Assembly: GCF_000002865.3 (NCBI RefSeq)
Contig: NW_001865054.1
Coordinates: 753,450-817,449, forward strand
Direction of reading: 5' to 3'
From: Monosiga brevicollis MX1
Lineage: Eukaryota > Opisthokonta > Choanoflagellata > Craspedida > Salpingoecidae
Length of the DNA stretch: 64,000 bases
The position numbers and the translations under genes are program-made. This document shows positions 54,833 through 64,000 of this stretch, in pieces (the stretch's first letter is position 1; each line of letters starts with the position of its first letter). The notes under the pieces are model-generated. The model was not told the DNA's origin, ran no database searches, and saw only the letters and a list, made by a program, of their open reading frames with translations.

Positions 54833-55492
54833 CGTTCCGGCAACGGTGCCTGCGATCAACCCACCGACCGAGGATAGCAGACCCCAAGGTGAGTGGTCGT
54901 TGAGCTCACGCGGACGCCGCGACCCAACCGGCACAACACAAGACCAAGAAGGACGATAAGCAACACGGAAACACATCATTGACCACCGTGCATCAAGCCA
55001 AAGCAGTGGCCCACGCGTCGCCAGAGACCCCACTGCCAAAACCAAATTCAGCACAAGACTGAACGTACAGTCGATCGAGGGAAAAAAAAATGCGAGCGCT
55101 GAGACGGGGAGCATGCGAGGTGTGGAGTTGACAAGCAGATGCAAAGCAACAAGTGCACGTCACGTGTGATGCGCCCTCCTCCAAAACACCTTTTTCTCTC
55201 TGTCTCAATGAGCAGAGAATGATGACATTGCGCAACGACGACCTATTGTCAGCATGTCAGCATGTCAGCCAAATCGCAAACTCGAGTCAAAAACAGTTTG
55301 AAGCGGTTTTTTTTTTTTTTTTTTTGGTTTTTGACTCTCTCGCTCACTGAGGACGTGGTCGAGGCCGAGAGGACGAGGGCCTTGAGGTTGAGGTCGGCAG
55401 CGTGTATTTGGTGCCATGCATGGTTTACCAGATTAGGAGTGGAGGGGAGGTTGGGAGAATGCGTGGATCCTCACGGGCTCTAGACGTCAGCC
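54833..55492. other. Divergent intergenic region
   Basis: This separates the carboxypeptidase start (minus) from the DDIAS-like start (plus). It contains an A9 tract (55081-55089), a T-run at 55308-55325 and two adjacent copies of GTCAGCAT near 55250-55265. No gene is seen. Confidence 0.5.
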
Positions 55493-58400
55493 ATGGCTCT
55501 GGTCGTGTTGCCGGGCTTGGTCGCCAGCGTGAGCCCATCACTGACCTACGCTGCCTGTCCTCAATGCACCAAGAAGCTGCAGCCTCGCAACGAGCAAACG
55601 TTTGTTCGCCTCGACCATGTACCATAGGCGCTGTTCTTGCCGTCATGCTCCAAACTCACACGCGTCGCTGTCCTGCTTCATTAGCATGACCTGCTTGACC
55701 TGCCACATAGTTCAAGATCGTGCAGAGGTCACGCCGCGATGGCGCATTCAGCTCACCATTCACGATCACCAGAAAACATACCTGGCCACGCTCTTTGGAG
55801 CCAACGGTGACCGCCTCATGGGCGTGAGTGCCCCCACCTTTGCCATGTGGCGCCAAGACCTTGCCCCATACTTTCCACAACCCGGTCAGCTGGACGCAGC
55901 CATCCACCGCGCTCTGTCCTCCTGGATCGCTGGGGCGCTCTACCTCTTGGCCATTGAGCTTCAACCCCGCGTGCAACGCCAGCTACAGGCCCATCTCACA
56001 CGAACCAACTCAACATTGCTTGGCTGGCGTCATCTTGAAGCCGTCTTGCACAAGAACCACTTTGTCGTCTCCAACCTCACTCGGCAGACGGCTTTGGCCG
56101 CCCCGCTAATGGATCTCTTGCGTGCCCGCCTTACGCCCCCCGCCACCGCCGGGCCCGGTGCCTTGCAACAAGACTTGTGTTTGCCCAGCACCACACCAGA
56201 CCCACAAGCTTCTCCAATTCAGGCACCGGCTCATCAGATCCCACACACCCGCTCTGCCCACACCCCTCAGGTGCCCTCTCAGGCCGGCCTCACCTCGCAG
56301 TGTCTCGACCTGCCCGTTGCTCTTGGTGTGCACATGGACCACGAACTGGATTCAACCATTCTCGGCCCCTCAGACCATGGCCAAGGCCCTAGTCATGACC
56401 ACGATGCATCAAACCCCGCCCCATGGATGGCTCTGTCCCCCGCACTGGATCAAGCGAGCGCGACAACAGCAGCCCGATCAAAACGGTCGGGGTTGGAACC
56501 TCGCGGAGCGAACCGAGGGCCATTTACAGCCGTACCCATTTCGGTCCAATCTTATGCCTTGCCTGCTTCCTCCTCACCACCCCTGGAGCACGAAGCAGCA
56601 ACCCGTCTCCCATCGCCCCCGCCTTTGTCACAGGCCGACAGCCTGGAGACCGACACCCGCGTTGAGAATGACTCAAGCAGTCCCCTGCCCCCTGCCACCG
56701 ATGCTCGTGACATCGACCCACGCGAGAGCCCACTCGCCCCACCCACGCCCTCCAGCATGCCTGTATCGGGAACCCAAACGTCCGTGTCGACCCCGACACC
56801 CCCCGCCGTTGCCTCGGGGACCCAATCCTCAGCGTCTCCTTCGTCATGGGCCAGCACCGAGTTTGAGCGATACGTTCATACCGCCTTGAACTCGGGCTCA
56901 AAGCTTTATCTCTCCAAGGTCCGTGCAAGCCTTTGGCTGACACCCGCCGGCACTTCCGAGTCTTTTGTGCTACCCTCACCCACACATGTCTCTTGTCACC
57001 GCATGATAACTGTTATTGCAACAATAGTGCGTCCTGCGAGGAGGCCACAACGTCGCGCAAGCCAGAGCGCAGGCATTCCCCTCTCAAAGCGACGAAGACC
57101 AAAACGGGCCTGTGCAGACAGACCCCGCGATTCGTCGTGGCCCCGTCTCCAGCGTACAGGCCTCACCCGCACAGGCCTTGCGTCATGTTCGCTTCCTGGA
57201 CTTGGCCTGGTCTCCGCAGCCACCGTGTCAACTCGGTCCAGAACAGTCTGCCGTGCTTATGCTTTCGCCCATTCGCCATGCATCGCAAGACCAGGCTGAC
57301 CCTGGTCCTCACTTTCGGGCACAGGACTCGTTGCTCGTGGATCGCCTTCCACAACTTGGGCATAGCCCGAGTCAGCCCCAGCCAGAGCGAGCTGGTCGGG
57401 TCCAGCTCATGGCTGGCAATGCAGCCACTTCAACACCGCTACCAGCTGCCTCGCCACGATCCAGACGCTCTCGTTTGGATTCCACAACGACCGCTTCAGA
57501 CAAGGTCGCACAGCCGGCCACTAAAACTGAGATCGAGCCCAGCCCCGACGCAACCCGAACGTTGGGCAGGCAAAACGAACGAGAGCCGCCGCCGTCACCC
57601 ACACCACCAAAAGATCACGCGCTGGATGTTGCCCTCGGTGCTGTGCCATCGACCCCGGCTCTGGTTGGGCTCTGGCGGCCTGCTGCCGCTGTTGTAACCG
57701 AGACACCGCAGTTGTTTGGCTGCCGCCCAGCCAGAGAAGATGCACTCGTATCAGCCAGCCCCTCACTGGAGTGCGCACAGCGCGCAGCGGGTCCCCACAG
57801 CGGAAGGCCGTCAGCAGCAAGCTCTGATCTTGCCAATGCTTTGCCGATCGAGAGCTCGCTTTCGCCGTCGACACAGAATCCCATGCTGCAGCTGCACTTT
57901 GACACACAGCCACCAGAAGTGAGCTCCCGTTACGATGCTCTTCACGCTGCAGCGCTGGAGTTGGAAGGTCTTGAGGATGTTTTAAACGACCATCCCGACT
58001 CGACACAGCCATCGCCGAGTTTCAAAGCCGATTCAGGTCGCACGACCCGAGACATGGGCACACAAACAGGCATCAGTGCAGAGGACTTTGACGCGTTGTG
58101 GACGGCCAGCCCTGAATCTGAACGGGAGGAAATTTTGGCGTACCGCGTGACGACCACCAAGACTGGTGATTTGACCACGGAATATCTCGTGCAGGTGTGT
58201 GTTGCCTTTGTAAGCAGGCCACCATTCTAACATGTGAGACACCTTGCCCCGCCTCACCAAAGTAATCATGTGTTGCTGTGATGGGACGCCTGATCCAGCG
58301 TGCGAGTGAGGAAGCACGCTGGGAACCAGAATGCAGCCTCTCTCGAGCAGCCATGATGTTGCATGCCGACAAACTTGCCGCTTCACGCGCAGGTGAGCCT

Positions 58401-58788
58401 TTCCTGCTGATTGACCCGTCTCGTGGCCACAGCTGCTGGGGTTTGTTTTTGTTTTTTTGTTTTTTTTTTTTTTGTTTTTTCACTTGCTGACACGCCGATG
58501 CGTTTGCATGCATTTCTGAATTGATTGGGCTCAGACTTGGTGGAGCGCCAGCGCCAGCTACAGGGCCCGCCCACCAGTCATATGAGAATTGCTTCAGGTC
58601 CGACTAGGAAAGAGATAGAGACTGCTGCTAGCAACACGCACGCTTCGAAGGCGGGTTTGGACGCTGATGATACGATTGAATCCGATACGCCACGTGCTGC
58701 GCAACAAACCATCAAGCGCATCAAACGTCAGCGCTGGGTCGGCCTTGCACGTCGATCTTTGCGACCAAAACGCGAAGCATCGCGTTGA
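55493..58788 (+). CDS. DDIAS/noxin-like protein with RPA1-C-type OB fold
   Basis: Five exons (55493-55619, 55711-56918, 57028-58194, 58299-58392, 58535-58788) join in phase to 949 residues. The first 120 residues resemble the N-terminus of animal DDIAS (noxin), a DNA-damage-induced apoptosis suppressor, and the C-terminal OB domain of RPA1. They run from MALVVLPGLVASVSPSLTYA with a Cys pair CPQC, to PRWRIQLTIHDHQKTYLATL and FGANGDRLMGVSAPTFAMW. The second Cys pair of the zinc ribbon is missing in the spliced reading (VRLDHVQ instead). A spurious CLTC pair lies in the intron. The remainder is Pro/Ser/Thr-rich and disordered, with a basic end (IKRIKRQRWVGLARRSLRPK) suitable as a nuclear signal. 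The family call is from motif spacing; a different OB-fold protein cannot be excluded. Confidence 0.62.
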
Positions 58789-59172
58789 CCAACTTTGAAG
58801 GATGATCAACCCGAAAATAGGAAGTGTTTGAGTCTGCACTTGAGTCATGATTAAAGGACAGGCATCTTAATCGACTATTCTATGAGCTGCTGTCTTTCGT
58901 TTAGCACCTGAGTGACGAGTCCAAAGCCGGCTCGGTCCACTGAACCATTCGACGCCACGATCAAATCCATGATGGAGCGGATCAAAAAGTTCCTTTGAAG
59001 TTCCAAAAGGCAATTTGTCAGACGATCTTTGAGTTTTTTTTCTTTATTTTTTTCCACAGCAGCAGTCGAAGGCTTTGATGGAGCAGGCGGAAAGGAGCTG
59101 GGTGCCGTGACTGGAACCTGTCTGTGGCGGCGTTGCGGGAGCGCTGAGGCCTGGGAGTTGCCAGTCGGAAAG
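58789..59172. other. Short intergenic stretch
   Basis: This lies between the DDIAS-like stop and the NFKBIL1 start, on the same strand. The frame is open upstream of the NFKBIL1 ATG to about 59029, but it has no ATG and is T-rich, so it is read as 5' UTR. Confidence 0.5.
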
Positions 59173-60528
59173 ATGGAGGATTTTGTGCACCGGCTCAAAC
59201 GGCGACTGCGGCGGTCGCATCGGCTTGACCGCGCTTCTGTGCAAGACCTGGTACGGCAAACGCTGCGAGGCAACGTTGACGAGCAAGACGAATTGGGACG
59301 CACGGCCTTGATGCACATTTGCGCGCTGGGTGCCTCGCGAGTGCTCAAATACCTGCTACAAGACTACTCGCCAAACTTGCTCTTACGGGACTGTGATGGG
59401 GCAACCGTGTTGAGTCACGCGGCCATGTCAGGGCGGCGCAAGCACCGGCTGCAGCTGGCTATCGCGCTGTTGCGCTACGGTGCCCCTGCGCAGGTGGAAG
59501 CCCTGTTGCAAACCTCGCACTTTCAAGGGCGTACAGGAGCTGCAATGGTAGCTGCCATTGTGGAGATGGGCCGTTCCCGCTATTCGGAAGACGCAGACTA
59601 CCTCGTCTACTTGCTGCGTCAGCAGCTGCCACCACCGCCTCGACCGACATCGCCGCACACGCTTGCGCTCAAAGATACGGGCGAGGCGCTAGAGCGGGGC
59701 ACGACGGCGAAAAAGCAAGCCGAGGCTGAGGCCTGGGCAGAGCGACTGTCTTCGGCCTTTGCTGATGATTGCATGGATCAAGGCTTTGTGTTTGCTGCTG
59801 ACCCGTTGGACGCCGCCGAGCCGCGCGGTGTCGATGCAATGGATGATGACGCATACGCCCAGTATATGCGGACGTACTTGAACGCGCGTGTTTTTGGTGA
59901 GCACCGTCATCATCATGCAAGCACATCGGCCTTTGATGCAACCGAGGAGGAGGTAGCAGCCGAGCGGGCGCGGCGGGCGCGGTTGGCAGAGGAGGCATCA
60001 GCTCGAATTCTGCGCGAACAGGTGGAGGAGACGGCCCGCAAGCGCATGCGCACTCGCTCCAATGACGTGGTCGAGTACGCGGTGCGTGCGGATGCCTTCT
60101 TTGACCAGCTGCAGCAGCGGCTGATTGCCCAGGATGACCAGAGCGCACCCGCGGATTCTGACGCCACGCCAACATTGCTGGTGTTTGGTAATGTGCCGTG
60201 GCTCGGGGAAGATCGCATCGCCGCGACAGCCCGGATTTTGGGAGGTCTTGAAGCCCCCGCGGCATCGACCGTGCCTCCGGCCAAGACCACAAAGGTGATG
60301 AACGCTGACAAAGGCGAGCCTGGGGATGAGACGGCCCGTGCCCGTGCAGCAGTGGCAGCCGAAGCGACGCAACGACGCAAGGTGCTTCGCTTGGCACAGA
60401 AGCGCTGGCATCCCGATCGATGGGAAAAGTACCTGCCCCTTTTTGCGGCAGAAGAACAGGAACGGGTGCGCGAGGGTGTCAAGGCCACGGCCCAGCTTCT
60501 CAACGCTCTTGTTGAAGATTTGAGCTAA
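59173..60528 (+). CDS. NFKBIL1: NF-kappa-B inhibitor-like protein 1 homologue
   Basis: A single open frame of 451 residues. I chose ATG 59173 (MEDFVHRLKRRLRRSHRLDR) as it is the first Met and the basic, Arg-rich start matches the family. Two ankyrin repeats follow (DELGRTALMHICALGASRVL; LRDCDGATVLSHAAMSGRRK). A charged coiled region rich in Ala/Arg/Glu follows (about 59940-60080). Then comes FGNVPWLG, equivalent to human FGDVPWPC. The end is a J-domain-like helix pair with RLAQKRWHPDRWEKYLPLF, retaining the HPD tripeptide. Animal NFKBIL1 has been linked to splicing and nuclear regulation rather than direct NF-kappa-B binding. Absence of introns is unusual here. Weak spot: the family's middle region is poorly conserved, so the call rests on the two ends. 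Confidence 0.88.
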   Translation: MEDFVHRLKRRLRRSHRLDRASVQDLVRQTLRGNVDEQDELGRTALMHICALGASRVLKYLLQDYSPNLLLRDCDGATVLSHAAMSGRRKHRLQLAIALLRYGAPAQVEALLQTSHFQGRTGAAMVAAIVEMGRSRYSEDADYLVYLLRQQLPPPPRPTSPHTLALKDTGEALERGTTAKKQAEAEAWAERLSSAFADDCMDQGFVFAADPLDAAEPRGVDAMDDDAYAQYMRTYLNARVFGEHRHHHASTSAFDATEEEVAAERARRARLAEEASARILREQVEETARKRMRTRSNDVVEYAVRADAFFDQLQQRLIAQDDQSAPADSDATPTLLVFGNVPWLGEDRIAATARILGGLEAPAASTVPPAKTTKVMNADKGEPGDETARARAAVAAEATQRRKVLRLAQKRWHPDRWEKYLPLFAAEEQERVREGVKATAQLLNALVEDLS

Positions 60529-60833
60529 GGACCAGCGGAGGGCCTCTGGGCCATGTGTGGAACAGCGAGTAGACATAATGGAAACCAGACACAAGCAATC
60601 GATCGAGTTTTTGAGGATGGGAGTCTCCGCGTGTGTTGGCTGACTGCCCGCCGAGTGGGTCGGGGCTGTTGGCAAGTGGCGCGTGCACGGCACCCAGCAT
60701 ACGTCAGTGTTTGAATGGTTTCCAATTGGCTTTGGAGGCAAAGACGCGCACGTGATGGCGCCGAAAGGGCAACAAGGGTATACACACTCGAGCACAGCTC
60801 GGACAGGGAGATATATTCTAGCTGGGCATGGGT
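60529..60833. other. Convergent intergenic stretch
   Basis: These are the 3' flanks of NFKBIL1 (plus) and the SMIM12-like gene (minus). No gene is seen. Confidence 0.5.
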
Positions 60834-61212
60834 TTAGCTGGCAGACAAGCTCGCGGCGTCTGGCTTGGAAGTTTCCATAAGCTCTGTCAGGGCACGATCC
60901 TCGCGTCGCTGCCACTGTCCGNNNNNNNNNNNNNNNNNNNNNNNNNNNNNNNNNNNNNNNNNNNNNNNNNNAGCCGCGCACAATCAAATCAATCACGACA
61001 ACTTGCACCGTGCAACTTGCGGTGGTCGGACACAGGAGAAGGACAAGGATGAAGTGGTATGGCAAGCGCAGCACTCGGCACTCGGCACGCACCTCGGCCT
61101 GGACGCCTGCAAAGCCAATCACGACGGCGACGGGAAAGAAGATCAACTTGCCCGCTCGAGCCATAAACGTGTTGCCGCGAAACAGCCATCGCGATGCCTG
61201 GAACAGCGACAT
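60834..61212 (-). CDS. SMIM12-like small integral membrane protein (interrupted by assembly gap)
   Basis: Exon 1 (61212-61093) starts MSLFQASRWLFRGNTFMARA and contains a membrane helix, KLIFFPVAVVIGFAGVQAE. This aligns with the FPVAFVVGAVGYHLE segment of human SMIM12. It ends at a gtgcgt donor. After the gap, exon 2 (about 60914-60834) reads WQRREDRALTELMETSKPDA and stops after SLSAS. The RREDR-L-EL core matches the SMIM12 tail (ERREDRKLDELL). The spliced product is about 66 residues, against 92 in human, so a middle exon may lie in the 50-base gap or in its neighbourhood. SMIM12 function is unknown. The gene is divergent from PSMG4 across a pyrimidine tract. Confidence 0.72.
60922..60971. 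other. Assembly gap (50 N)
   Basis: Fifty unknown bases lie inside the SMIM12-like intron. Round length suggests a scaffold placeholder, so the true size is unknown. Confidence 0.99.
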
Positions 61213-61429
61213 GGCTGCCGCACCTCTAGCTCTACAACTACACCAACAACCCCGATAGCCAACCAGTGAGTGAGACAAGCCACCAGGAACGCCAACACCA
61301 GCCCCCCCACACCACCACCACCGACTCACCGACTCCTCCTCCGGCTTGAGGGCACTTCACGGCACCGTCTTGCTAAAATGCAGCGCTCTCTCTCTGTGTG
61401 AAATTGTCTGACGTGTTGATTTTTGCGGC

Positions 61430-62085
61430 CTTCTCTCTTCTCTCTCTTCTCTCTTCTCTCTCTTCTCTCTTCTCTCTTCTCTCTTCTCTCTTCTCTCTTC
61501 TCTCTTCTCTCTTCTCTCTTCTCTCTTCTCTCTCTTCTCTCTTCTCTCTCTTCTCTCTCTTCTCTCTTCTCTCTCTTCTCTCTCTTCTCTCTTCTCTCTT
61601 CTCTCTTCTCTCTTCTCTCTTCTCTCTTCTCTCTTCTCTCTTCTCTCTTCTCTCTTCTCTCTTCTCTCTTCTCTCTTCTCTCTTCTCTCTTCTCTCTCTT
61701 CTCTCTTCTCTCTCTTCTCTCTCTTCTCTCTTCTCTCTCTTCTCTCTCTTCTCTCTTCTCTCTTCTCTCTTCTCTCTTCTCTCTTCTCTCTTCTCTCTTC
61801 TCTCTTCTCTCTTCTCTCTTCTCTCTTCTCTCTTCTCTCTTCTCTCTTCTCTCTCTCTCTTCTCTCTTCTCTCTTCTCTCTTCTCTCTTCTCTCTTCTCT
61901 CTTCTCTCTTCTCTCTTCTCTCTTCTCTCTCTTCTCTCTTCTCTCTCTTCTCTCTCTTCTCTCTCTCTTCTCTCTCTCTTCTCTCTTCTCTCTTCTCTCT
62001 TCTCTCTTCTTCTCTCTCTTCTCTCTCTCTTCTCTTCTCTCTCTCTTCTCTCTCTCTTCTCTCTTCTCTCTCTCTCTCTCTCTCA
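61430..62085. repeat. Long polypyrimidine repeat, TCTCTCT/TCT units
   Basis: About 650 bp made only of C and T on the plus strand, built from TTCTCTC (7-base) and TTCTCTCTC (9-base) units. There is not one purine between about 61437 and 62083. It fills most of the space between the SMIM12-like start (61212, minus) and the PSMG4 start (62117, plus). Arg-Glu-rich or Ser-Leu-Phe-rich open frames across it are artefacts. Confidence 0.97.
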
Positions 62086-62116
62086 TTCAATTTGTTTTGA
62101 GCGGCAGCCGGTAGAA

Positions 62117-62718
62117 ATGGCGGTGCGCTGGCACCACGAGGTCCTGCGCTATGGAGATGAAGGGGGAGGCGACGAGGGCAGCCATGGTGGCGTGGCTGTG
62201 GCCCTGCTTGTTGTTGAACTGGAACGCGCCCTGCTAGTACAGGTCGCTCAACAGCCCAGTCTCAACAACGTCGCCCTCGCCATGCCTGCCCGGCCAGCTC
62301 AGGTGAGCACAGCGCTTGGTCGCTTCATTTGCCTCATGATGACCAGGCACACATGCTGACTTGCCTTCTCCCCGCCGACTTAGGGCCGGGCCCCGCCCAT
62401 CAGTACAAGCATTATGGGAGATATTGTGCTTTCGGGAGCTGACAGTCTGTCGCGCCAACTCAGTGCGTTTTCGACCATCACCCGGTTTTTGTGTTGTTGT
62501 TGTTTTGGCGTCGCATTCCGCATTCACGATGACGCCACACGGCTCACTGAACCGCCTGTGCCGTCTTGCTCTGACTATGTGACGCAGGTGCCTTGACAAA
62601 GCGCCAGGTCTTGGCTAGTATCAACGTTGGCCATGATCTTGAGCCCCTCATGGTCAAGATTCTGGAGGATGTTCGCTTGCATCTCCAGGCTCTCGGTCTC
62701 TGCGAGACAACAGCCTAG
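62117..62718 (+). CDS. PSMG4: Proteasome assembly chaperone 4
   Basis: PSMG4 pairs with PSMG3 to help build the 20S alpha ring. Three exons (62117-62302, 62384-62462, 62588-62718) join in phase to 131 residues; human PSMG4 has 123. The start at 62117 gives MAVRWHHEVLRYGDEGGG. Conserved parts are LLVQVAQQPSLNNVALAMPA (human VGATPHLRNLAVAM), PPISTSIMGD joined to SLSRQLSALTKRQVLAS, and the last helix MVKILEDVRLHLQAL. The family is fast-evolving, yet spacing and hydrophobic pattern agree along the whole length. The start lies only about 30 bp after the pyrimidine tract, so its promoter or 5' UTR must be inside that tract. Confidence 0.85.
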
Positions 62719-62950
62719 TTGAACCGAAAGATAAAAAAAAATGGAAAAAACAGACAAGGTACTCAAACACCGACTGCCTGCATGGGTTCCACTCACGCCC
62801 TGGCTGGCATGGACAAGCCGGTTGATCACTGTTATCAATTGATGTGTGAAAGAAAGAGAAGAAACACTGGAAAAGGATTCCACAAAGACGTGCGTGGCAC
62901 AAGAACATCGCTCTTCTCAAACTTGAAACGGCTGGCCAGCAGGTGGGCGT
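62719..62950. other. Convergent intergenic stretch
   Basis: These are the 3' flanks of PSMG4 (plus) and fumarase (minus). An A9 tract lies at 62732-62740. No gene is seen. Confidence 0.5.
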
Positions 62951-64000
62951 TTAGGCTGAGGGGCCAATCATCTTGCTTGGGTCCACAATGCGATCAAAGT
63001 CTTCCGCAGAGACATATCCGAGAGCCAGTGCAGCCTCGCGCAACGTTGAGCCCTCGGCATGGGCCTTCTTGGCAACGGCAGCGCCCTTGTCATAACCAAT
63101 GTGAGGGTTGAGTGATGTGACGAGCATGAGGCTGTTGCGCAAATGCTCCTCGATGGCTGGGCGATTGAGCTCGAGGCCGGCCACGCAATGGTCCTGAAAC
63201 GAGCGGCAGCCGTCGGCCAGCAAGAGGACCGAATGTAAAATGTTGTGAATGATCATGGGTTTGAAGACGTTGAGCTGCAGGTGGCCCTGCATGCCGCCAG
63301 CGGTGATAGCAGCATCGTTGCCAATCACTTGGCAGCAGATCATGGTCAAGGCCTCGCACTGCGTGGGGTTCACCTTGCCCGGCATGATGCTACTTCCAGG
63401 CTCGTTGGCCGGCAAGCTAATGGTGACACAAAACGCAAGCGAGGAGGGCAAGCGAGGGGGGCAGCGACCATCGGACCGACCACGTGTCAGCGGCCAGCCA
63501 ATACACACTCGCACTTGGATTGGCAAAGGGGAAGGGAGGGGAGGATCTGGACACCCTGCTCCTGACACCAAACTTACTTGAGCTCACCCAGACCGCAGCG
63601 AGGTCCTGATCCCAGGAGACGAATGTCATTGGCAATCTTCATGAGGCCGACGGCCAAGGCTTTCAGATTGCCGGAAACAGCCACCAGAGGATCGTGGCAA
63701 GCCAGTGCGGCAAACTTGTTTTCAGCGCTCACAAAGGGGAGGCCCGTGAGCTCGGCAATTTCAGCAGCTGTGCGCTGTCCAAATTCGGGATGCGTGTTGA
63801 GTCCCGTCCCAACGGCCGTGCCGCCAATGGCAAGCTCGAAAACTTCGGGCAGACCCTGCGCCAATCGAGCACGGCCAGCCTCAAGCTGGGCCACAAAGCC
63901 ACTAAATTCTTGGCCTGCATGAGCGTAAACGTAAGTCGTGGGAAGAAGGCCGTGCGCCATGTAGGTAGAATGAAATGCAAAAGGTGCGGCAGGTCAACTG
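62951..64000 (-). CDS. FH: Fumarate hydratase, class II (5' part outside window)
   Basis: This TCA-cycle enzyme interconverts fumarate and malate in mitochondria and cytosol. The window holds the C-terminal half. One exon covers about 63918-63578 ([35 protein letters not shown] and [20 protein letters not shown]). A second covers 63415-62951. They join as [20 protein letters not shown], with the spliced Asn codon. [16 protein letters not shown] is the fumarase/aspartase signature loop bearing the catalytic serine. The gene ends [10 protein letters not shown] at 62951. The sequence 63919-64000 appears to be intron; earlier exons are off the right edge. The class II family is certain, because TGLNTHPEF and DPSKMIGP are specific to fumarase rather than aspartase or argininosuccinate lyase. 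Confidence 0.95.

Noticed and set aside
55684-55710. CLTC cysteine pair as second half of a zinc ribbon
   Set aside because: Reading it as coding breaks the frame with the first exon; the splice 55619/55711 joins cleanly. Kept only as an alternative-splicing question.
59029-59172. N-terminal extension of NFKBIL1
   Set aside because: The open frame upstream has no ATG and is T-rich, so ATG 59173 is preferred.
59690-60397. Minus-strand 242-residue frame opposite NFKBIL1
   Set aside because: It is the Pro/Arg/His-rich shadow of a coding frame, with no recognisable motif.
61326-62114. Arg-Glu-rich and Ser-Leu-Phe-rich frames of over 200 residues
   Set aside because: They arise from the pure polypyrimidine tract, which has no stop codons in several frames. 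Not genes.

Overview
The window looks like nuclear DNA of a unicellular relative of animals, most probably a choanoflagellate of the Monosiga brevicollis type. This is inferred from gene content and structure, not from a database match. It is GC-rich and gene-dense. Most genes are split by short introns (about 80-250 bp, GT..AG), and 3' and 5' ends lie close together. Animal-type signalling genes (a receptor tyrosine kinase with an LDL-receptor class A module, a GAS2-like cytoskeletal protein, akirin, an NFKBIL1 homologue, a DDIAS-like protein) sit beside general eukaryotic housekeeping genes. Long dinucleotide and polypyrimidine arrays and one 50-base assembly gap mark it as draft assembly. 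I saw no tRNA, rRNA, CRISPR array, transposon or virus-like element.

Layout: 0-6 kb, phosphoinositide phospholipase C (minus strand, running off the left edge). 7-10 kb, a putative N-myristoylated BAR-type protein (plus) and a small DUF1764 protein (minus). 10.2-15.7 kb, the ribosome-scanning helicase DHX29 (minus). 16.3-17.6 kb, proteasome subunit alpha-5 (plus). 17.9-19.2 kb, a secreted tandem-repeat protein tentatively of the ependymin/LolA-like fold (minus). 19.9-22.7 kb, kidney-type glutaminase with ankyrin repeats (minus). 23.8-24.7 kb, an intronless peroxisomal enoyl-CoA isomerase (plus). 25.5-29.7 kb, the receptor tyrosine kinase (plus). 30.3-34.0 kb, a GAS2-like CH/GAR/coiled-coil protein (plus), whose splice phases leave open a fusion with the kinase.

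Right half: akirin (minus, 35.0-35.7 kb), the SNARE YKT6 (plus, 37.1-38.2), sorbitol-type polyol dehydrogenase (minus, 38.7-40.0), an ammonium transporter (plus, 42.2-45.3), an ELM2-SANT-chromodomain chromatin protein (minus, 45.6 to at least 48.5, 5' end unresolved), a serine carboxypeptidase (minus, 51.9-54.8), a DDIAS/noxin-like OB-fold protein (plus, 55.5-58.8), NFKBIL1 (plus, 59.2-60.5), a SMIM12-like membrane protein (minus, 60.8-61.2, interrupted by the gap), proteasome assembly chaperone 4 (plus, 62.1-62.7) and the 3' part of fumarate hydratase (minus, 62.95 to the right edge).

The genes do not form a single pathway. Functional echoes include two proteasome genes (alpha-5 and PSMG4), two chromatin/transcription genes (akirin, ELM2-SANT-chromo), glutamine/ammonium handling (glutaminase, Amt) and membrane/phosphoinositide biology (PLC, BAR-like, YKT6). 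The most noteworthy items are unusual domain architectures (ELM2-SANT with a split chromodomain; kinase next to, or fused with, a CH-GAR protein; a myristoylated BAR-like protein), an 11-base terminal exon in akirin, and a ~650-bp polypyrimidine tract that fills a divergent promoter region. Nothing I could read amounts to a clearly new multi-gene system.
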